Shown piece by piece: positions 1-10,151 of a stretch of DNA of 64,000 nucleotides. The position numbers and the translations under genes were made by a program. Position 1 is the first letter of the stretch. The number at the start of each line of letters is the position of its first letter. The notes beneath the pieces are model-generated. The model was given only the letters and a program-made list of their open reading frames with translations, ran no database searches and was not told the origin of the DNA. Source of the DNA: UBA5793 sp040255465 (GTDB lineage: Bacteria; Planctomycetota; Phycisphaerae; Phycisphaerales; UBA5793); assembly GCA_040255465.1 (NCBI GenBank), contig JBDZVA010000001.1, positions 620,001 through 684,000 of the forward strand, in the 5' to 3' direction.

Positions 1-15
1 GCCTCCCGCGAGCTG

Positions 16-36
16 CCCCGTTCGGGGGGTTTTGTT
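16..36 (+). terminator. Possible intrinsic terminator of an upstream gene
   Basis: A CCCC-GTTC-GGGG hairpin is followed by a T-rich stretch (GGTTTTGTT). It would end a gene lying before the window. The stem is short, so this is tentative. Confidence 0.3.
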
Positions 37-149
37 GTCACTTGACGAATTGTCTTGTCCAGTTTTCGCGCGACTTGCGAGAGTCTTGTGGCGGGTTGAC
101 GGCAGTCGGAGTGTTCCGGCGGTCTGCCCTACACAGAAAGAGGCAAGCA

Positions 150-1094
150 ATGAAGACGAGAACGCTTGGCGCCGTCGCGACGGTGCTGGCAGGCATGATG
201 ACTTCGGTGGCGATGGGGCAGCAGATTCCAACCAGACCACAACTCAACACGATTCTCGGATCGAACCAACTGCTGGAGGACTTTGAGTCGTTTGTGGTCG
301 CGAACAACACGGGGATGATTCTGAACGTGTCGACGATGGACAGCACGACGATCGCCAACACGCAGGGGCCGGGCCTCGTGGAGCCGTGCTGCAAGTATGT
401 CGATCCTTCGGGCGTGCAGTTGCAGTGGAACGGCAACGGGTACCAGGGCCTTTCAACAAAGACACTGCTCGGTTTCGGCAACATCCCGATGATCGAGATT
501 CACTACCCGTTCCCGGGCGTGCACGCGATGGGCGTGGATGTGCTGGGCTTCACGGGGTTTGGCTATTCCGGCGCTGCCGCATTCTGGGACGCCAATGGCA
601 ACTTCCTGGGCAGTTTCCCGTTCGTGGTTCCGGGTGGCCCGACGCCGACTTTTGTGGGCTGGCAGAACATCGGCCCGGTTGGCATCGGTATGGTGCAGAT
701 TCGCGGCAGCGCGGGCTGGTCGTGGAGCCCGATCATTGACAATCACGGCTACGGCCGCACCGGAGGCAACCTGCGCGTGACGGGCACGTGCCCCGGTCCC
801 ATTACGATCAGTTGGGTCGGCGCGACGCCGATTCGCCCCATGCGGATTCTGTTCAGCCCGACGCTGGGCAACTGCATCGTTCCCAGCGGTCCTTGTGTCG
901 GCACCCGCCTGGGTCTTGGCCCGTGCGGAAGTGTCACCGTCGTGTGGACTGGCACCACGGGCGGACTGGGATCCGGCAACCTGAACGCCACGGTCGGGCC
1001 GGCCGCCTGTTTGAGATGGCTGCAGATGGTGGTGGTCGAACCACCGGGCAACTGTCCGCCGTGCACCACGACCAACGTCGCGCAGATTCCCTGA
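150..1094 (+). CDS. Secreted protein with Cys-rich C-terminal module
   Basis: A 314-residue exported protein of unknown function. The ATG at 150 is chosen because it opens a classical signal peptide (MKTRTLGAV..., cleavage likely after SVAMGQ); the open frame upstream has no signal-like sequence. The body (about residues 30-210) is a Gly/Phe-rich beta-type domain with the pattern of a lectin/galactose-binding-like fold, but I cannot assign a family. The last ~100 residues contain TCPGPITISWVGATP, GNCIVPSGPCVGTRLGLG and paired cysteines; the same pattern recurs at the C-terminus of the FG-GAP protein at 56.0-57.7 kb, so this is a shared module of secreted proteins in this genome. It is convergent with the next gene and shares a two-way terminator with it. 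Confidence 0.75.
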   Translation: MKTRTLGAVATVLAGMMTSVAMGQQIPTRPQLNTILGSNQLLEDFESFVVANNTGMILNVSTMDSTTIANTQGPGLVEPCCKYVDPSGVQLQWNGNGYQGLSTKTLLGFGNIPMIEIHYPFPGVHAMGVDVLGFTGFGYSGAAAFWDANGNFLGSFPFVVPGGPTPTFVGWQNIGPVGIGMVQIRGSAGWSWSPIIDNHGYGRTGGNLRVTGTCPGPITISWVGATPIRPMRILFSPTLGNCIVPSGPCVGTRLGLGPCGSVTVVWTGTTGGLGSGNLNATVGPAACLRWLQMVVVEPPGNCPPCTTTNVAQIP

Positions 1095-1120
1095 GCGAAG
1101 CGCGGGGAGGAGAACGTGGC

Positions 1121-1165
1121 AACGATCAGCGCCTCTTCCTTCGGGGAGGGGCGCGATCGTTTTTT
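1121..1165. terminator. Bidirectional intrinsic terminator
   Basis: A long hairpin with outer arms AACGATC/GATCGTT, inner arms GCGCC/GGCGC and a TTCG tetraloop, followed on the + strand by T6 (1160-1165) and on the - strand by a short T-poor tail. It lies between two convergent genes and can serve both. Confidence 0.75.
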
Positions 1166-1614
1166 CACGGCTTTGGTGGTGGGGGGGTGGCTTTTATGGC
1201 GTTGCCCGGGAGCGCGGCTTCGATCTGCTGGAGAATCACGCGCGAGAGGGGTTCGTCGCCGAGCGTGTCCACGCGGATGCGCACTTTGGAGATGACGGTG
1301 GTTTCCTTGGAGACTCGGATGCGCACCTCGCGGCCGCCCTGCGTTCGCGCGAGCATTCGCCCTTCGAGGTCGGTGCGATCTTCCTGCGTGACGACGAAGG
1401 CAAGGCGATCCATTGCGGTCTTGCAGGCCTGCCAGGTCTGGTCCAGCGTGGCCTGTTCGTAGGACTCAAGTTCGCCTGTGAGCCGGGTGAAGTCGGCTGT
1501 TCGGGGCGCGGAATGGTCGGTTTCGCACGCGGTCAGAGTGAGCGAGGCGGCGATGAGGGTGGTCAGCGCGAGGACGCGGCTGACTGAAGCGGGATTGAAT
1601 CGGAACTGCATCAT
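1165..1614 (-). CDS. Small DUF3568-like lipoprotein
   Basis: A 149-residue lipoprotein: hydrophobic leader then lipobox LTAC (Cys about residue 29). The mature part follows the DUF3568 pattern: a helix with TWQACKTAMDRLAF, then VTQEDRTDLEGRMLARTQ, a beta strand EVRIRVSKET and GDEPLSRVILQQIEAAL. Function is unknown; family members are periplasmic outer- or inner-membrane-anchored proteins. A TACATT hexamer (1621-1626, - strand) sits 6 nt before the ATG, predicting a leaderless transcript. A second ATG follows immediately, so the start could be one codon later. Confidence 0.7.
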   Translation of the reverse strand: MMQFRFNPASVSRVLALTTLIAASLTLTACETDHSAPRTADFTRLTGELESYEQATLDQTWQACKTAMDRLAFVVTQEDRTDLEGRMLARTQGGREVRIRVSKETTVISKVRIRVDTLGDEPLSRVILQQIEAALPGNAIKATPPPPKP

Positions 1615-1653
1615 GTCGTAAATGTACGGCTGTCAAGTTAGGCAGGAAACAGG

Positions 1654-2013
1654 TCAGCGTGAGGTTGGGGTGTCCAGCGAGCGAAGCAAGGTGGGCAATT
1701 GCTCCGCAAACCTGCCTCGGGCCATGACTTGGGAGGCGCCGGCCCGATGTGCCGCCTCAAACGCCTCGATATTGACGTGGGGTCCGAAAGCGAGCGAGCG
1801 AAGCGGGGGGTCGAGCGTGGCGGCGGCATCGATGAGGTCGATCGCGGCCTCTCCCGCCTCGAGGTCGATGATGATGGCGTTGACGGCTTCTTCGCGCAGG
1901 AGTTCGCGAAGTCGTTCGACGGTGCGCGCGGGTCGGGCCGGCACGCCGAGCGCCTCAGCGGTGGAGCGAATGCGGGTGGCGAAGATGAGATCGGCAGTGA
2001 AGTAGAGAATCAT
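1654..2013 (-). CDS. Single-domain receiver-like protein
   Basis: A 119-residue protein with the alternating beta-alpha layout of a CheY-like receiver domain: ILYFTADLIFATRI, then AIIIDLEAG where the phospho-acceptor Asp would be, then LAFGPHV and a terminal helix. The acidic pair near the N-terminus is reduced and the switch Lys is not evident, so it may be a degenerate, non-phosphorylated receiver. No output domain. Neighbouring genes run the same way. Start is supported by a TACCAT -10 hexamer (2019-2024, - strand) exactly 5 nt before the ATG. Confidence 0.55.
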   Translation of the reverse strand: MILYFTADLIFATRIRSTAEALGVPARPARTVERLRELLREEAVNAIIIDLEAGEAAIDLIDAAATLDPPLRSLAFGPHVNIEAFEAAHRAGASQVMARGRFAEQLPTLLRSLDTPTSR

Positions 2014-2018
2014 GGGCG

Positions 2019-2024
2019 ATGGTA
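2019..2024 (-). promoter_or_regulatory. -10 hexamer TACCAT, 5 nt before start
   Basis: TACCAT on the - strand followed by CGCCC and ATG (2013). The spacing puts the transcription start at or next to the initiation codon, so a leaderless mRNA is predicted. The same layout recurs at 14584, 31508, 57783 and 62076. Confidence 0.45.
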
Positions 2025-2034
2025 TGAGTGGGGA

Positions 2035-2940
2035 TCAGAGCGGTTGCCAGGGAAAGTCGTCGGGGACGAGATGGTCAATGTCGTGCAGCCAGCCGACGAG
2101 CCAGCAGAAGGCGTCGACGAGACGCGGGCCGGGGCGGTTGAACATCTGGCTGCCGTCGACGAGGGCGACGCGGTTCGCTCGCACTGCGGGCAGGTCATCC
2201 CACCACGATTGGCGCCGCACTGCCGCAAGTTCGCGACGAGTCCAAGCGAGATCCGCTCCGCACGGCGCGAGGATCAGGGCATCGGGCGCCGAGGCGATGA
2301 GTTCGTCCGGTGAGGCCACCCGGCTGGGTGAGCCGGCGGCGTTGAGCGGGTGCTGCGCCCCGGCTTGTGTGATGAGTTGCGGCGTCCAGTGACCGCCGAC
2401 GAAGATCGGATCGAGCCATTCGAGAAACGCGACGGTCGGCCCGGGTTCGTAGGCGTTGACGTGTTCGCGAGCGTTGAAGTAGCGCTCGCGAAGCGCGACG
2501 ACGGCCGCCTGTGCGGCGTCGAGGCGATCGACGGCCTGAGCCACGCGGAGCAGATCGTCGAACACATCTTCAAGACTCGTGGGATTGAGACTGAGCACGG
2601 CGGGGGGCGGGTGCATGGCGGCGGCGACGCGCTGGACGCTGCGCAGGTCGATCGAGCAGACTTCGCAGAGATCCTGGGTGATGATGAGGTCCGGGCGCAG
2701 GGCGGCCAGTTGCGCTTCGTCGAGCAGGTACAGGCCGCGGCCGCTTTCGAGATGCTCGCGCACCGCCTGGTCGATGGCCGCGCTGTCGGCGGAGGAATCG
2801 ATGCGCTGGGCGGTGAGGGCGGGCCGGGTCTGGATGTCGCGAGGGAAGTCGCATTCGTGGCTGCGGGCGACAAGCAGATCGCCGGCGCCGATAGCGCCGA
2901 GCATTTCCGTTGCGGCCGGGAGCAGGCTGATGACACGCAT
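2035..2940 (-). CDS. BtuF-like cobalamin/siderophore-type binding protein
   Basis: A 301-residue protein of the helical-backbone metal-receptor family (BtuF/TroA-like, PF01497). Visible blocks: RVISLLPAATEMLGAIGAGD at the N-terminus, HECDFP, then a lobe with LRPDLIITQDLCEVC, and a C-terminal lobe with PTVAFLEWLDPIFVGGHWTP. This HECDYP-type subgroup is usually annotated as cobalamin-binding protein. No signal peptide is visible after the ATG at 2940, which is common for this cytoplasm-predicted subgroup; the longer frame (to 2964) adds only 8 residues. No permease or ATPase lies next to it, so the transport partner is elsewhere or absent. A TACCAT hexamer lies 8 nt upstream of the ATG. Confidence 0.75.
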   Translation of the reverse strand: MRVISLLPAATEMLGAIGAGDLLVARSHECDFPRDIQTRPALTAQRIDSSADSAAIDQAVREHLESGRGLYLLDEAQLAALRPDLIITQDLCEVCSIDLRSVQRVAAAMHPPPAVLSLNPTSLEDVFDDLLRVAQAVDRLDAAQAAVVALRERYFNAREHVNAYEPGPTVAFLEWLDPIFVGGHWTPQLITQAGAQHPLNAAGSPSRVASPDELIASAPDALILAPCGADLAWTRRELAAVRRQSWWDDLPAVRANRVALVDGSQMFNRPGPRLVDAFCWLVGWLHDIDHLVPDDFPWQPL

Positions 2941-3039
2941 GGCGCGGGATGGTAGGTGGCGCACGCGCCTTGCACGGCCGGGGCGGTGGGGCTACAAACA
3001 TTCATCGAGAGCGAACTTCCGTTTTCCCGGAGACCCCCC

Positions 3040-5037
<1,998 letters not shown>

Positions 5038-5053
5038 GAGACCGCAAGGCGGT

Positions 5054-5079
5054 CAAAGCGCCGGCTCTCCGAGCCGGGG
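5054..5079 (+). repeat. Left copy of 26-bp inverted repeat (REP-like)
   Basis: CAAAGCGCCGGCTCTCCGAG followed by CCGGGG. It matches the reverse complement of 5759-5784 at 24 of 26 positions. Each copy is itself an imperfect hairpin (GGCTC-TCC-GAGCC). It starts 16 nt after the acs stop codon. Confidence 0.75.
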
Positions 5080-5116
5080 AGAGTGGTGGCGCCCGCGTGG
5101 GAAGAAGCGTGCAGGC

Positions 5117-5755
5117 ATGCTCCCTTGGAACAACTGGTATCACTGCATCGGAACGACATATGGGACATGGTTGCGCGGCGATGCGCGTGGCTGGCGGGCC
5201 AGGCACCACCGTGAGCACGTTGCAGGTGACTACAAGCATCGGCCGCCCGCCGGCTTGTATGCGCCGTTACTTCAGGAGTCGCGTCGCCTTATGAAACGCG
5301 CCGCGGTCGTACTGGACCCAGTTCAACAGCAGTTCGCATGTGAAGCGATTGTCGAGGCGCTGGATCATTATGAGGTTGAGGCGGTGGTGCTCGCAGTCGC
5401 TGCGCGACACTACCATTTGCTGGCGCGTTTCACGCCTCCCGATGAGGCTGCCGGCTGTCGCGCTTGCCGCGCGTCGGGGCTCTCGGGCTCGCACCATCGC
5501 CGGGACAAGCTGGATCCGATACCTCGATACGTTCTCGGCAAGGTCCATTCGTGGTGCTCACGACGAGTGAAGAAAAGGTGCGAGCAATGCGGCGGGATGC
5601 CAGTGTGGGGCGAAGGCGGACTGTGGGCGCGAAAGCCGAAGTGCGAACCAGTGCGGAATCGTGCCCACCAACTCCAGGTTGTGCGCTATGTTCACAATCA
5701 CGTCAAACAAGGCGCCGCACTCTGGTCTTCGAAGCATGGATTCGAGTGGGGATAG
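5117..5755 (+). CDS. RAYT-like / Y1-type transposase-related protein
   Basis: A 212-residue basic protein. It begins NNWYHCIGTTYGTWLRGD and contains AARHYHLLARF (about residue 95), which fits the HxH (HUH) metal site of IS200/Y1 and REP-associated transposases, and later VRYVHNHVKQGAALW, resembling the YI..N.V..G segment after the core of those proteins. Proteins with this N-terminus are widespread in planctomycete genomes and usually called hypothetical or transposase. A CxxC-type pair (CEQCGG) is near residue 160. The ATG at 5117 is the first Met after the left repeat. Flanking inverted repeats support a role in REP mobilisation. Catalytic Tyr could not be fixed from sequence alone. Confidence 0.6.
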   Translation: MLPWNNWYHCIGTTYGTWLRGDARGWRARHHREHVAGDYKHRPPAGLYAPLLQESRRLMKRAAVVLDPVQQQFACEAIVEALDHYEVEAVVLAVAARHYHLLARFTPPDEAAGCRACRASGLSGSHHRRDKLDPIPRYVLGKVHSWCSRRVKKRCEQCGGMPVWGEGGLWARKPKCEPVRNRAHQLQVVRYVHNHVKQGAALWSSKHGFEWG

Positions 5756-5758
5756 TCA

Positions 5759-5784
5759 CCCCGGCTCGGAGAGCCAGGGCTTTG
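5759..5784 (-). repeat. Right copy of 26-bp inverted repeat (REP-like)
   Basis: CCCCGGCTCGGAGAGCCAGG followed by GCTTTG; the reverse complement pairs with 5054-5079 at 24 of 26 positions, 17 of them contiguous. It lies 3 nt after the transposase-like stop codon. Confidence 0.75.
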
Positions 5785-5797
5785 GAAAGGGATGTTC

Positions 5798-6661
5798 ATG
5801 CGACTGGTGCTGGCGATGATGTGGGCGCTGCTGGCGGGGTGTCAAGGCGCCGTGGAGGGACGACCGCTGCGCGTGATGTCCTTCAACATCCGCTATGACA
5901 ATCCGGGCGATGGCGCGAACCGCTGGAGTGAGCGGCGCGAGATGCTCGTTGATGTCGTGCGCGGCTTCAACCCGGATCTGCTGGGCGCGCAGGAGTGTCT
6001 GGCTGACCAGGGTGAGTTTCTGCGCCAGCGACTGCCGGAATACACGTTCCTGGGCGTGGGGCGAGACGACGGGGCGTTCAAGGGCGAAATGACGGCGATC
6101 TTCTATCGCAGCGATCGATTTGAATTGCTCGACTCCGGGCACTTCTGGCTCAGCGAGGCTCCTGATGTTCCCGGCAGCAAGTCGTGGGACGCGGCTCTGA
6201 CGCGCATGGCGTCATGGGTCAAGCTGCGCGACAAGCACGACGGCGCCACGTTGTGTTACTTCAACACCCACTTCGATCATCAAGGGGAGCACGCGCGGGT
6301 GATGTCCGCCCAACTGCTCCGCCGCCGGGTATTGGAGATCAGCGGCGGTCAACGCGTGATTATCACCGGCGACTTCAACGCATCCGCCGACGGGCTTGTC
6401 TGCACGGCGCTGCGCCTCGGCGACGATGGCGGGCCGACGTTGATCGACACCTATCGCGACGCGCACCCTGCGGTGCAGTCCGCGGAGGGGACGTTCAATG
6501 ATTTCAAGGGAGCGGAGCGCGGCGCTCGCATCGACTGGATTGTCGTGACGCCCGATGTCGATGTGGTCGACGCATCAATTGATCGCACGAGTCGCGCCGG
6601 CCACTGGCCGTCCGATCACTTTCCGGTCACGGCAGTGGTGCGGCTGGCGAGGGCGGAGTAG
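5798..6661 (+). CDS. Endonuclease/exonuclease/phosphatase-family lipoprotein
   Basis: A 287-residue EEP-fold phosphoesterase (PF03372) predicted to be a lipoprotein (lipobox LLAGC, Cys about residue 15). Motifs in order: MSFNIRYDNPGDGANRW (strand 1 and metal Asn), LLGAQE with the metal Glu, FNTHFDHQG with the catalytic His, ITGDFNA (Asp/Asn pair) and the terminal SDHFPV (Asp-His). All active-site positions look intact. Members act on DNA, sphingomyelin, inositol phosphates or glycans; the substrate here is not predictable. The ATG at 5798 is preferred to the one at 5792 because GGAAAGG then has normal spacing. The REPtron ends just upstream and may have replaced its original promoter. Confidence 0.8.
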   Translation: MRLVLAMMWALLAGCQGAVEGRPLRVMSFNIRYDNPGDGANRWSERREMLVDVVRGFNPDLLGAQECLADQGEFLRQRLPEYTFLGVGRDDGAFKGEMTAIFYRSDRFELLDSGHFWLSEAPDVPGSKSWDAALTRMASWVKLRDKHDGATLCYFNTHFDHQGEHARVMSAQLLRRRVLEISGGQRVIITGDFNASADGLVCTALRLGDDGGPTLIDTYRDAHPAVQSAEGTFNDFKGAERGARIDWIVVTPDVDVVDASIDRTSRAGHWPSDHFPVTAVVRLARAE

Positions 6662-6669
6662 CCGCCGCC

Positions 6670-7356
6670 TCAGGCGTGCGCGGCCAGGCGGCGCAATTGA
6701 GCGCGCTGGCAGGACATGCTGATCTGCTGGCATCCCTTCTGGAGATTGCTGCCGCTGATCTGATCGCTCATGCAGTGCAGGCCGTAGCGGAAGCGGCCGC
6801 CGGGCAGCTCCTTGATGCTCTGGATGACCGCGCGGCCGCGGTACTCGGTGCCTTCGTGGCGCAACACGGCGGCGACGAGATCGCTGATCTTGTACTTCGA
6901 CTTGGCGATCATCGAAAACCCGGTGGAACTGACATCCATCAGCGGGCAGTTCTTCTCAATTCCCAGGTCGCCGCTGAGATTGGCCACAACGGTGCAGACG
7001 CGGAAGGACTCGCGGCCCTCGGCCGACGTTGGCTGGCCGACGAGGTTGCAGCCGAAGACGATGCCGCCGTTCTTGTCGGCGTTGGTGGTCAGGTTCTGGG
7101 CGTCGTCCTGGCCGAGGCCGCTGCGCGGATCGCTGATGGCGACGATCTCGGCGGCCTGCTTGTGGAAGACGCGATTAAGGTCAAAGAAGATCGTGGGCCG
7201 TGAGCCGGCATCGATGTGCAGGTCGTTGCCATGCAACTGCAATGCATAGGTCGTGCCGTTGATCGACAGGACCTTGGCCGGATGCAGGATGCGCTTGTCG
7301 GCATCCCTGCCGCATGTCACGAACACTTCAGCGCCTTTGGACAGCATGGTTGCCAC
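6670..7356 (-). CDS. PilZ-domain protein (putative c-di-GMP receptor)
   Basis: A 228-residue soluble protein. The N-terminal ~100 residues form a YcgR-N-like beta domain; the PilZ domain follows, with the RxxxR element (RESFR) and DVSSTGFS matching the [D/N]xSxxG element, the two motifs that clasp c-di-GMP. The C-terminus is Arg- and Gln-rich. The start is preceded by AAGGGGGTGG; ATG at 7347 is an alternative. Likely couples c-di-GMP to surface or motility functions, but no partner gene is adjacent. A second PilZ protein is at 59.5 kb. Confidence 0.7.
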   Translation of the reverse strand: MATMLSKGAEVFVTCGRDADKRILHPAKVLSINGTTYALQLHGNDLHIDAGSRPTIFFDLNRVFHKQAAEIVAISDPRSGLGQDDAQNLTTNADKNGGIVFGCNLVGQPTSAEGRESFRVCTVVANLSGDLGIEKNCPLMDVSSTGFSMIAKSKYKISDLVAAVLRHEGTEYRGRAVIQSIKELPGGRFRYGLHCMSDQISGSNLQKGCQQISMSCQRAQLRRLAAHA

Positions 7357-7538
7357 CCCCTTTTTGCTTCCGGGAATGCCGGTGGATCTCGGACCAACTG
7401 TTGTAGTCGGCCTGATGAGGGGTGGCCTGAACCGAAAAGAGCCGCACCGAACCCAATTGCGGGGCCAGGAAGACGCGGGTCGTTGGACGGGTCGACTGCC
7501 GCTCGCTCGACCGCCAGGGCGGCGATCAAAGGCGGTGC

Positions 7539-8237
7539 TCAGTGGTCGCCGCGCAGGGCGAGGATGAGTTCGACCTTGCCGACCTGTTCGTCGAGATATC
7601 GGGCGATCTCCAGCGGGCTGCGACCTCGATCGGCGAGTTCGTACACGTTGGCCGTCAGTGGGTCGATCGGCGCGTGGAAGTACGCGGCGCCGGCGGGTGT
7701 GACCTCGACCCGGGGCGACCTGCGTGCGTCGTCGGCCGGCTCGCTTTCTGCGACTGGGTCGGTGGAGGGGGTTGCGTGCTCGTCTTCCTCGGTGCGGCGT
7801 GCGCGGCCGGGCAGGGCGGTGCGCGTCGGGCTGATGGACGCTCCCACGCGGTCGTCGAGGGCATCTTCGAGTTGGCGAATGCGGTCATCCGCCTGGCGCA
7901 GCAGGATTTCGAGGGTTCTGCAGCGGGTGTCCAGTGCGTTGATGAGATGGCGCACGGATTCGTGGGCTTCGACCACGCGCGCGTCGTCGATGGTGGCGGG
8001 CTGGTTGCCGCTCGAGCCCCGGCCGCCATGATGCAGATGGTCGGCTGGTTGGAACTCGCCGGCGGCGCGGCCGGCGACGCCCGCAGCAAAAGCGGGGCTC
8101 ACGTGACGGGAGGCGGCGCGACGCTGCAGTTTGAATCGCAAATTCATAAGGACCAGGAATGAAAGGAGCGATACCCCCGCAGCCAGCAGCAGGCCCGGCA
8201 GGTGTTCAGTAAGGCCGAAGGTCGTAGAGGACGGCAT
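7539..8237 (-). CDS. Membrane-anchored protein with DUF6115/DUF2802-type C-terminus
   Basis: A 232-residue protein: one N-terminal membrane helix (GLLLAAGVSLLSFLVLMNL), a basic stop-transfer segment, a coiled coil around residues 95-130 (RHLINALDTRC...IRQLEDALDDR), a disordered acidic linker, and a C-terminal helix-turn-helix-like motif (VYELADRGRSPLEIARYLDE then KVELILALR). That last motif is typical of DUF6115/DUF2802 proteins, some of which lie in flagellar or polar loci. The start is fixed by GGGAGGTG seven bases before the ATG. Function unknown. Confidence 0.6.
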   Translation of the reverse strand: MPSSTTFGLTEHLPGLLLAAGVSLLSFLVLMNLRFKLQRRAASRHVSPAFAAGVAGRAAGEFQPADHLHHGGRGSSGNQPATIDDARVVEAHESVRHLINALDTRCRTLEILLRQADDRIRQLEDALDDRVGASISPTRTALPGRARRTEEDEHATPSTDPVAESEPADDARRSPRVEVTPAGAAYFHAPIDPLTANVYELADRGRSPLEIARYLDEQVGKVELILALRGDH

Positions 8238-8331
8238 GGTTCACCTCCCTCGGTCTGGTTCGTTCGCCGTGGCGTCGCGGCCCCGGCTCATCCAATCCGC
8301 CCTCTTGACGGGTTATCGGTACTATTAGGGC

Positions 8332-9393
8332 GTGAGCATCAGCAAACGCACGCCAACCAGAGGCCGGACCGGGCGATCGGAGCCGGCGATGAGCCTGCCA
8401 TCGACTCGGCTGCGATTCGTCGCGGCCGTGGCGCGGGCGCTGGATCGCCGGTGCGGGGTGCGTCCCGGCGACCGCCTGGTGCTGGCGGTCAGCGGCGGGG
8501 CGGACTCGATGGCACTGCTTTTGGCAATGACGGCGCTGGCTCGCCGATCGCATCGCGAGTACGAACTGGTCGTCGCGCATGTGAACCATCACCTGCGTCC
8601 CGAGGCGGATGAAGAAGCGCAAAAAATGCGCGATGCCGCCGATCGGCTGCGCCTCGAGTGCGTGGTCGCGGACATTCAGCCAAGAACGGCAAAGGGCAAT
8701 CTCGCCGCCGCGGCGCGGATCATGCGGTATGCGGCACTGGCTGACGTCGTGCAAGCCAAGCAGGCGGCGGGACTTGTCACGGCCCATCACGGAACGGACC
8801 AACTCGAAACGCTGCTGATGGCTCTGATGCGAGGAACGGGGCTGGACGGGCTGGCGGGCCTGGCGTGGCGGGCGCCGCGCTGGGGGGTGGAGGTCATCCG
8901 GCCGATGCTCGATCAGACCCACCACGACTGCGTGGACCTGTGTACGCGGTGCGGCTGGTCCTGGGTGGAAGACGCCTCCAACCAGGATGAGAGCAAGCGT
9001 CGCAATGCCGTTCGTGCCCGATTGCTGCCACTTGTGCTCGAACTGGCCCCCGATCTCGATCGTCGCGTCCACCGGACGGCGGATCTCATGCGCGACGCCG
9101 CCGATCTGGTGTCGCTCCAGGCGGCGAGTGCGTTTGGAGCAGATTCAGGCGGAGCATTGGACCGCGCGAGGCTCGCGGCGGCTGGGGAACTGATCATCGG
9201 GGCGGGCTTGCGCAATGCGGCGACGGCGCTGGGCAGCGGACGCGATGAGTTGACGGCCGAAGTGGTCCGGCCCGCGGTGGAGGCGATCATGCAGACGAGC
9301 GTGCGCCGGCCGCGTCGCTTTGACTGGCCCGGCGGCGTGGTGGTGGAAGTGCGGTCCAGAACGGTTCGGCTGCTCAGGGCCGACAACCGCTGA
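8332..9393 (+). CDS. tilS: tRNA(Ile)-lysidine synthase
   Basis: A 353-residue N-type ATP pyrophosphatase that makes lysidine at C34 of the AUA-reading tRNA(Ile), an essential step. The PP-loop SGGADSMALL is near residue 58, followed by VAHVNHHLRPEADEE, TAHHGTDQLETLLMALMRGTGLDGLAG and EDASNQDESKRRNAVR, all TilS hallmarks. The start is uncertain: GTG at 8332 lies 6 nt after a TACTAT hexamer (8320-8325) and would be leaderless; ATG at 8389 has a GGAG seven bases upstream and gives a 334-residue protein starting MSLPSTRLRF. Both keep the whole catalytic domain. Confidence 0.9.
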   Translation: MSISKRTPTRGRTGRSEPAMSLPSTRLRFVAAVARALDRRCGVRPGDRLVLAVSGGADSMALLLAMTALARRSHREYELVVAHVNHHLRPEADEEAQKMRDAADRLRLECVVADIQPRTAKGNLAAAARIMRYAALADVVQAKQAAGLVTAHHGTDQLETLLMALMRGTGLDGLAGLAWRAPRWGVEVIRPMLDQTHHDCVDLCTRCGWSWVEDASNQDESKRRNAVRARLLPLVLELAPDLDRRVHRTADLMRDAADLVSLQAASAFGADSGGALDRARLAAAGELIIGAGLRNAATALGSGRDELTAEVVRPAVEAIMQTSVRRPRRFDWPGGVVVEVRSRTVRLLRADNR

Positions 9394-9454
9394 GCGGTTC
9401 ACGGGTACCAGCAGGGTCATCGCGCGGGCCAGATCGCGCCGGCAGGAGAATCGG

Positions 9455-10150
9455 GTGGACGGGAACACCATTGCATTGGGCATTCGCGATCTGAAGTACC
9501 GCTACGGGCCGACGGCTCCGTGGGTGGTCGATGTGCCGGCTCTGGATCTCGAGCGCGGCGAGCAGATGCTGCTCACCGGCGGCTCGGGGCGCGGCAAGAG
9601 CACGCTGCTCAACCTCATCGCGGGGCTCATTGATCCCGTCGAGGGGCGCATCTTCGTGGGCGGCACGGATGTGCATTCGCTGCACGGCGCCAGCCGCGAC
9701 CTGCATCGCGGCCGAACGATTGGCGTCATCTTCCAGACCTTCAACCTGCTGCATGGCTTCAGCGCGGTTGAGAATGTCATGACCGCCATGATGTTTTCAA
9801 CGATCCCCCGGCACGAGCACCGCAGCAGGGCTGAGCAACTGCTTGAGCACCTCGGCATTGATCGACCCAGCGCTGATCCGGACAAGATGAGCATCGGCCA
9901 GCAGCAGCGCGTGGCGGTCGCGCGAGCCGTGGCGTGCGATCCGGTGCTTGTGCTCGCCGATGAGCCTACGGCGAGCCTCGATCCGGAAAACGCGGTGGTG
10001 GCGATGGACCTCATCCAGGCGATCTGCCTCGAGAAGAACGCGGCGCTGCTCTGCGTGAGTCACGATCCGTCGATGACGGAGCGCTTCGAGCGGCAAGGCT
10101 CGCTCAATGATCTGGCGGCGGCGGACCTGAGCACGGAAGGGGCGGGTTGA
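9455..10150 (+). CDS. ABC transporter ATP-binding protein, LolD/MacB type
   Basis: A 231-residue ATPase. Walker A GGSGRGKST (about 44-52), Q-loop VIFQTFNLLHGFSAVENV, signature MSIGQQQRVAVARAVA, Walker B VLVLADEPTASLD and the H-loop CVSHD. This is the LolD/MacB/FtsE group that drives FtsX-like permeases in lipoprotein release, efflux or cell-wall signalling. GTG at 9455 is preferred: it has AGGAG seven bases upstream and starts the ABC fold normally. The next gene, an FtsX-like permease, begins 2 nt after the stop, so the two form one transporter. Confidence 0.85.
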   Translation: MDGNTIALGIRDLKYRYGPTAPWVVDVPALDLERGEQMLLTGGSGRGKSTLLNLIAGLIDPVEGRIFVGGTDVHSLHGASRDLHRGRTIGVIFQTFNLLHGFSAVENVMTAMMFSTIPRHEHRSRAEQLLEHLGIDRPSADPDKMSIGQQQRVAVARAVACDPVLVLADEPTASLDPENAVVAMDLIQAICLEKNAALLCVSHDPSMTERFERQGSLNDLAAADLSTEGAG

Positions 10151-10151
10151 C

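Larger units (their letters stand above)
5054..5784 (+). mobile_element. REPtron-like unit: RAYT-like gene between inverted REP copies
   Basis: A 731-bp unit bounded by a 26-bp inverted repeat whose copies can each fold, with a single transposase-like gene inside. This is the known layout of REP-associated tyrosine transposases (RAYTs). It sits between acs and an endonuclease-family lipoprotein gene and ends 7 nt before the latter's Shine-Dalgarno region. Confidence 0.6.

Noticed and set aside
8305..8325. TTGACG with TACTAT before tilS as a full promoter
   Set aside because: Spacing between the two hexamers is 9 nt, far from 17. Only TACTAT was kept, as a possible -10.
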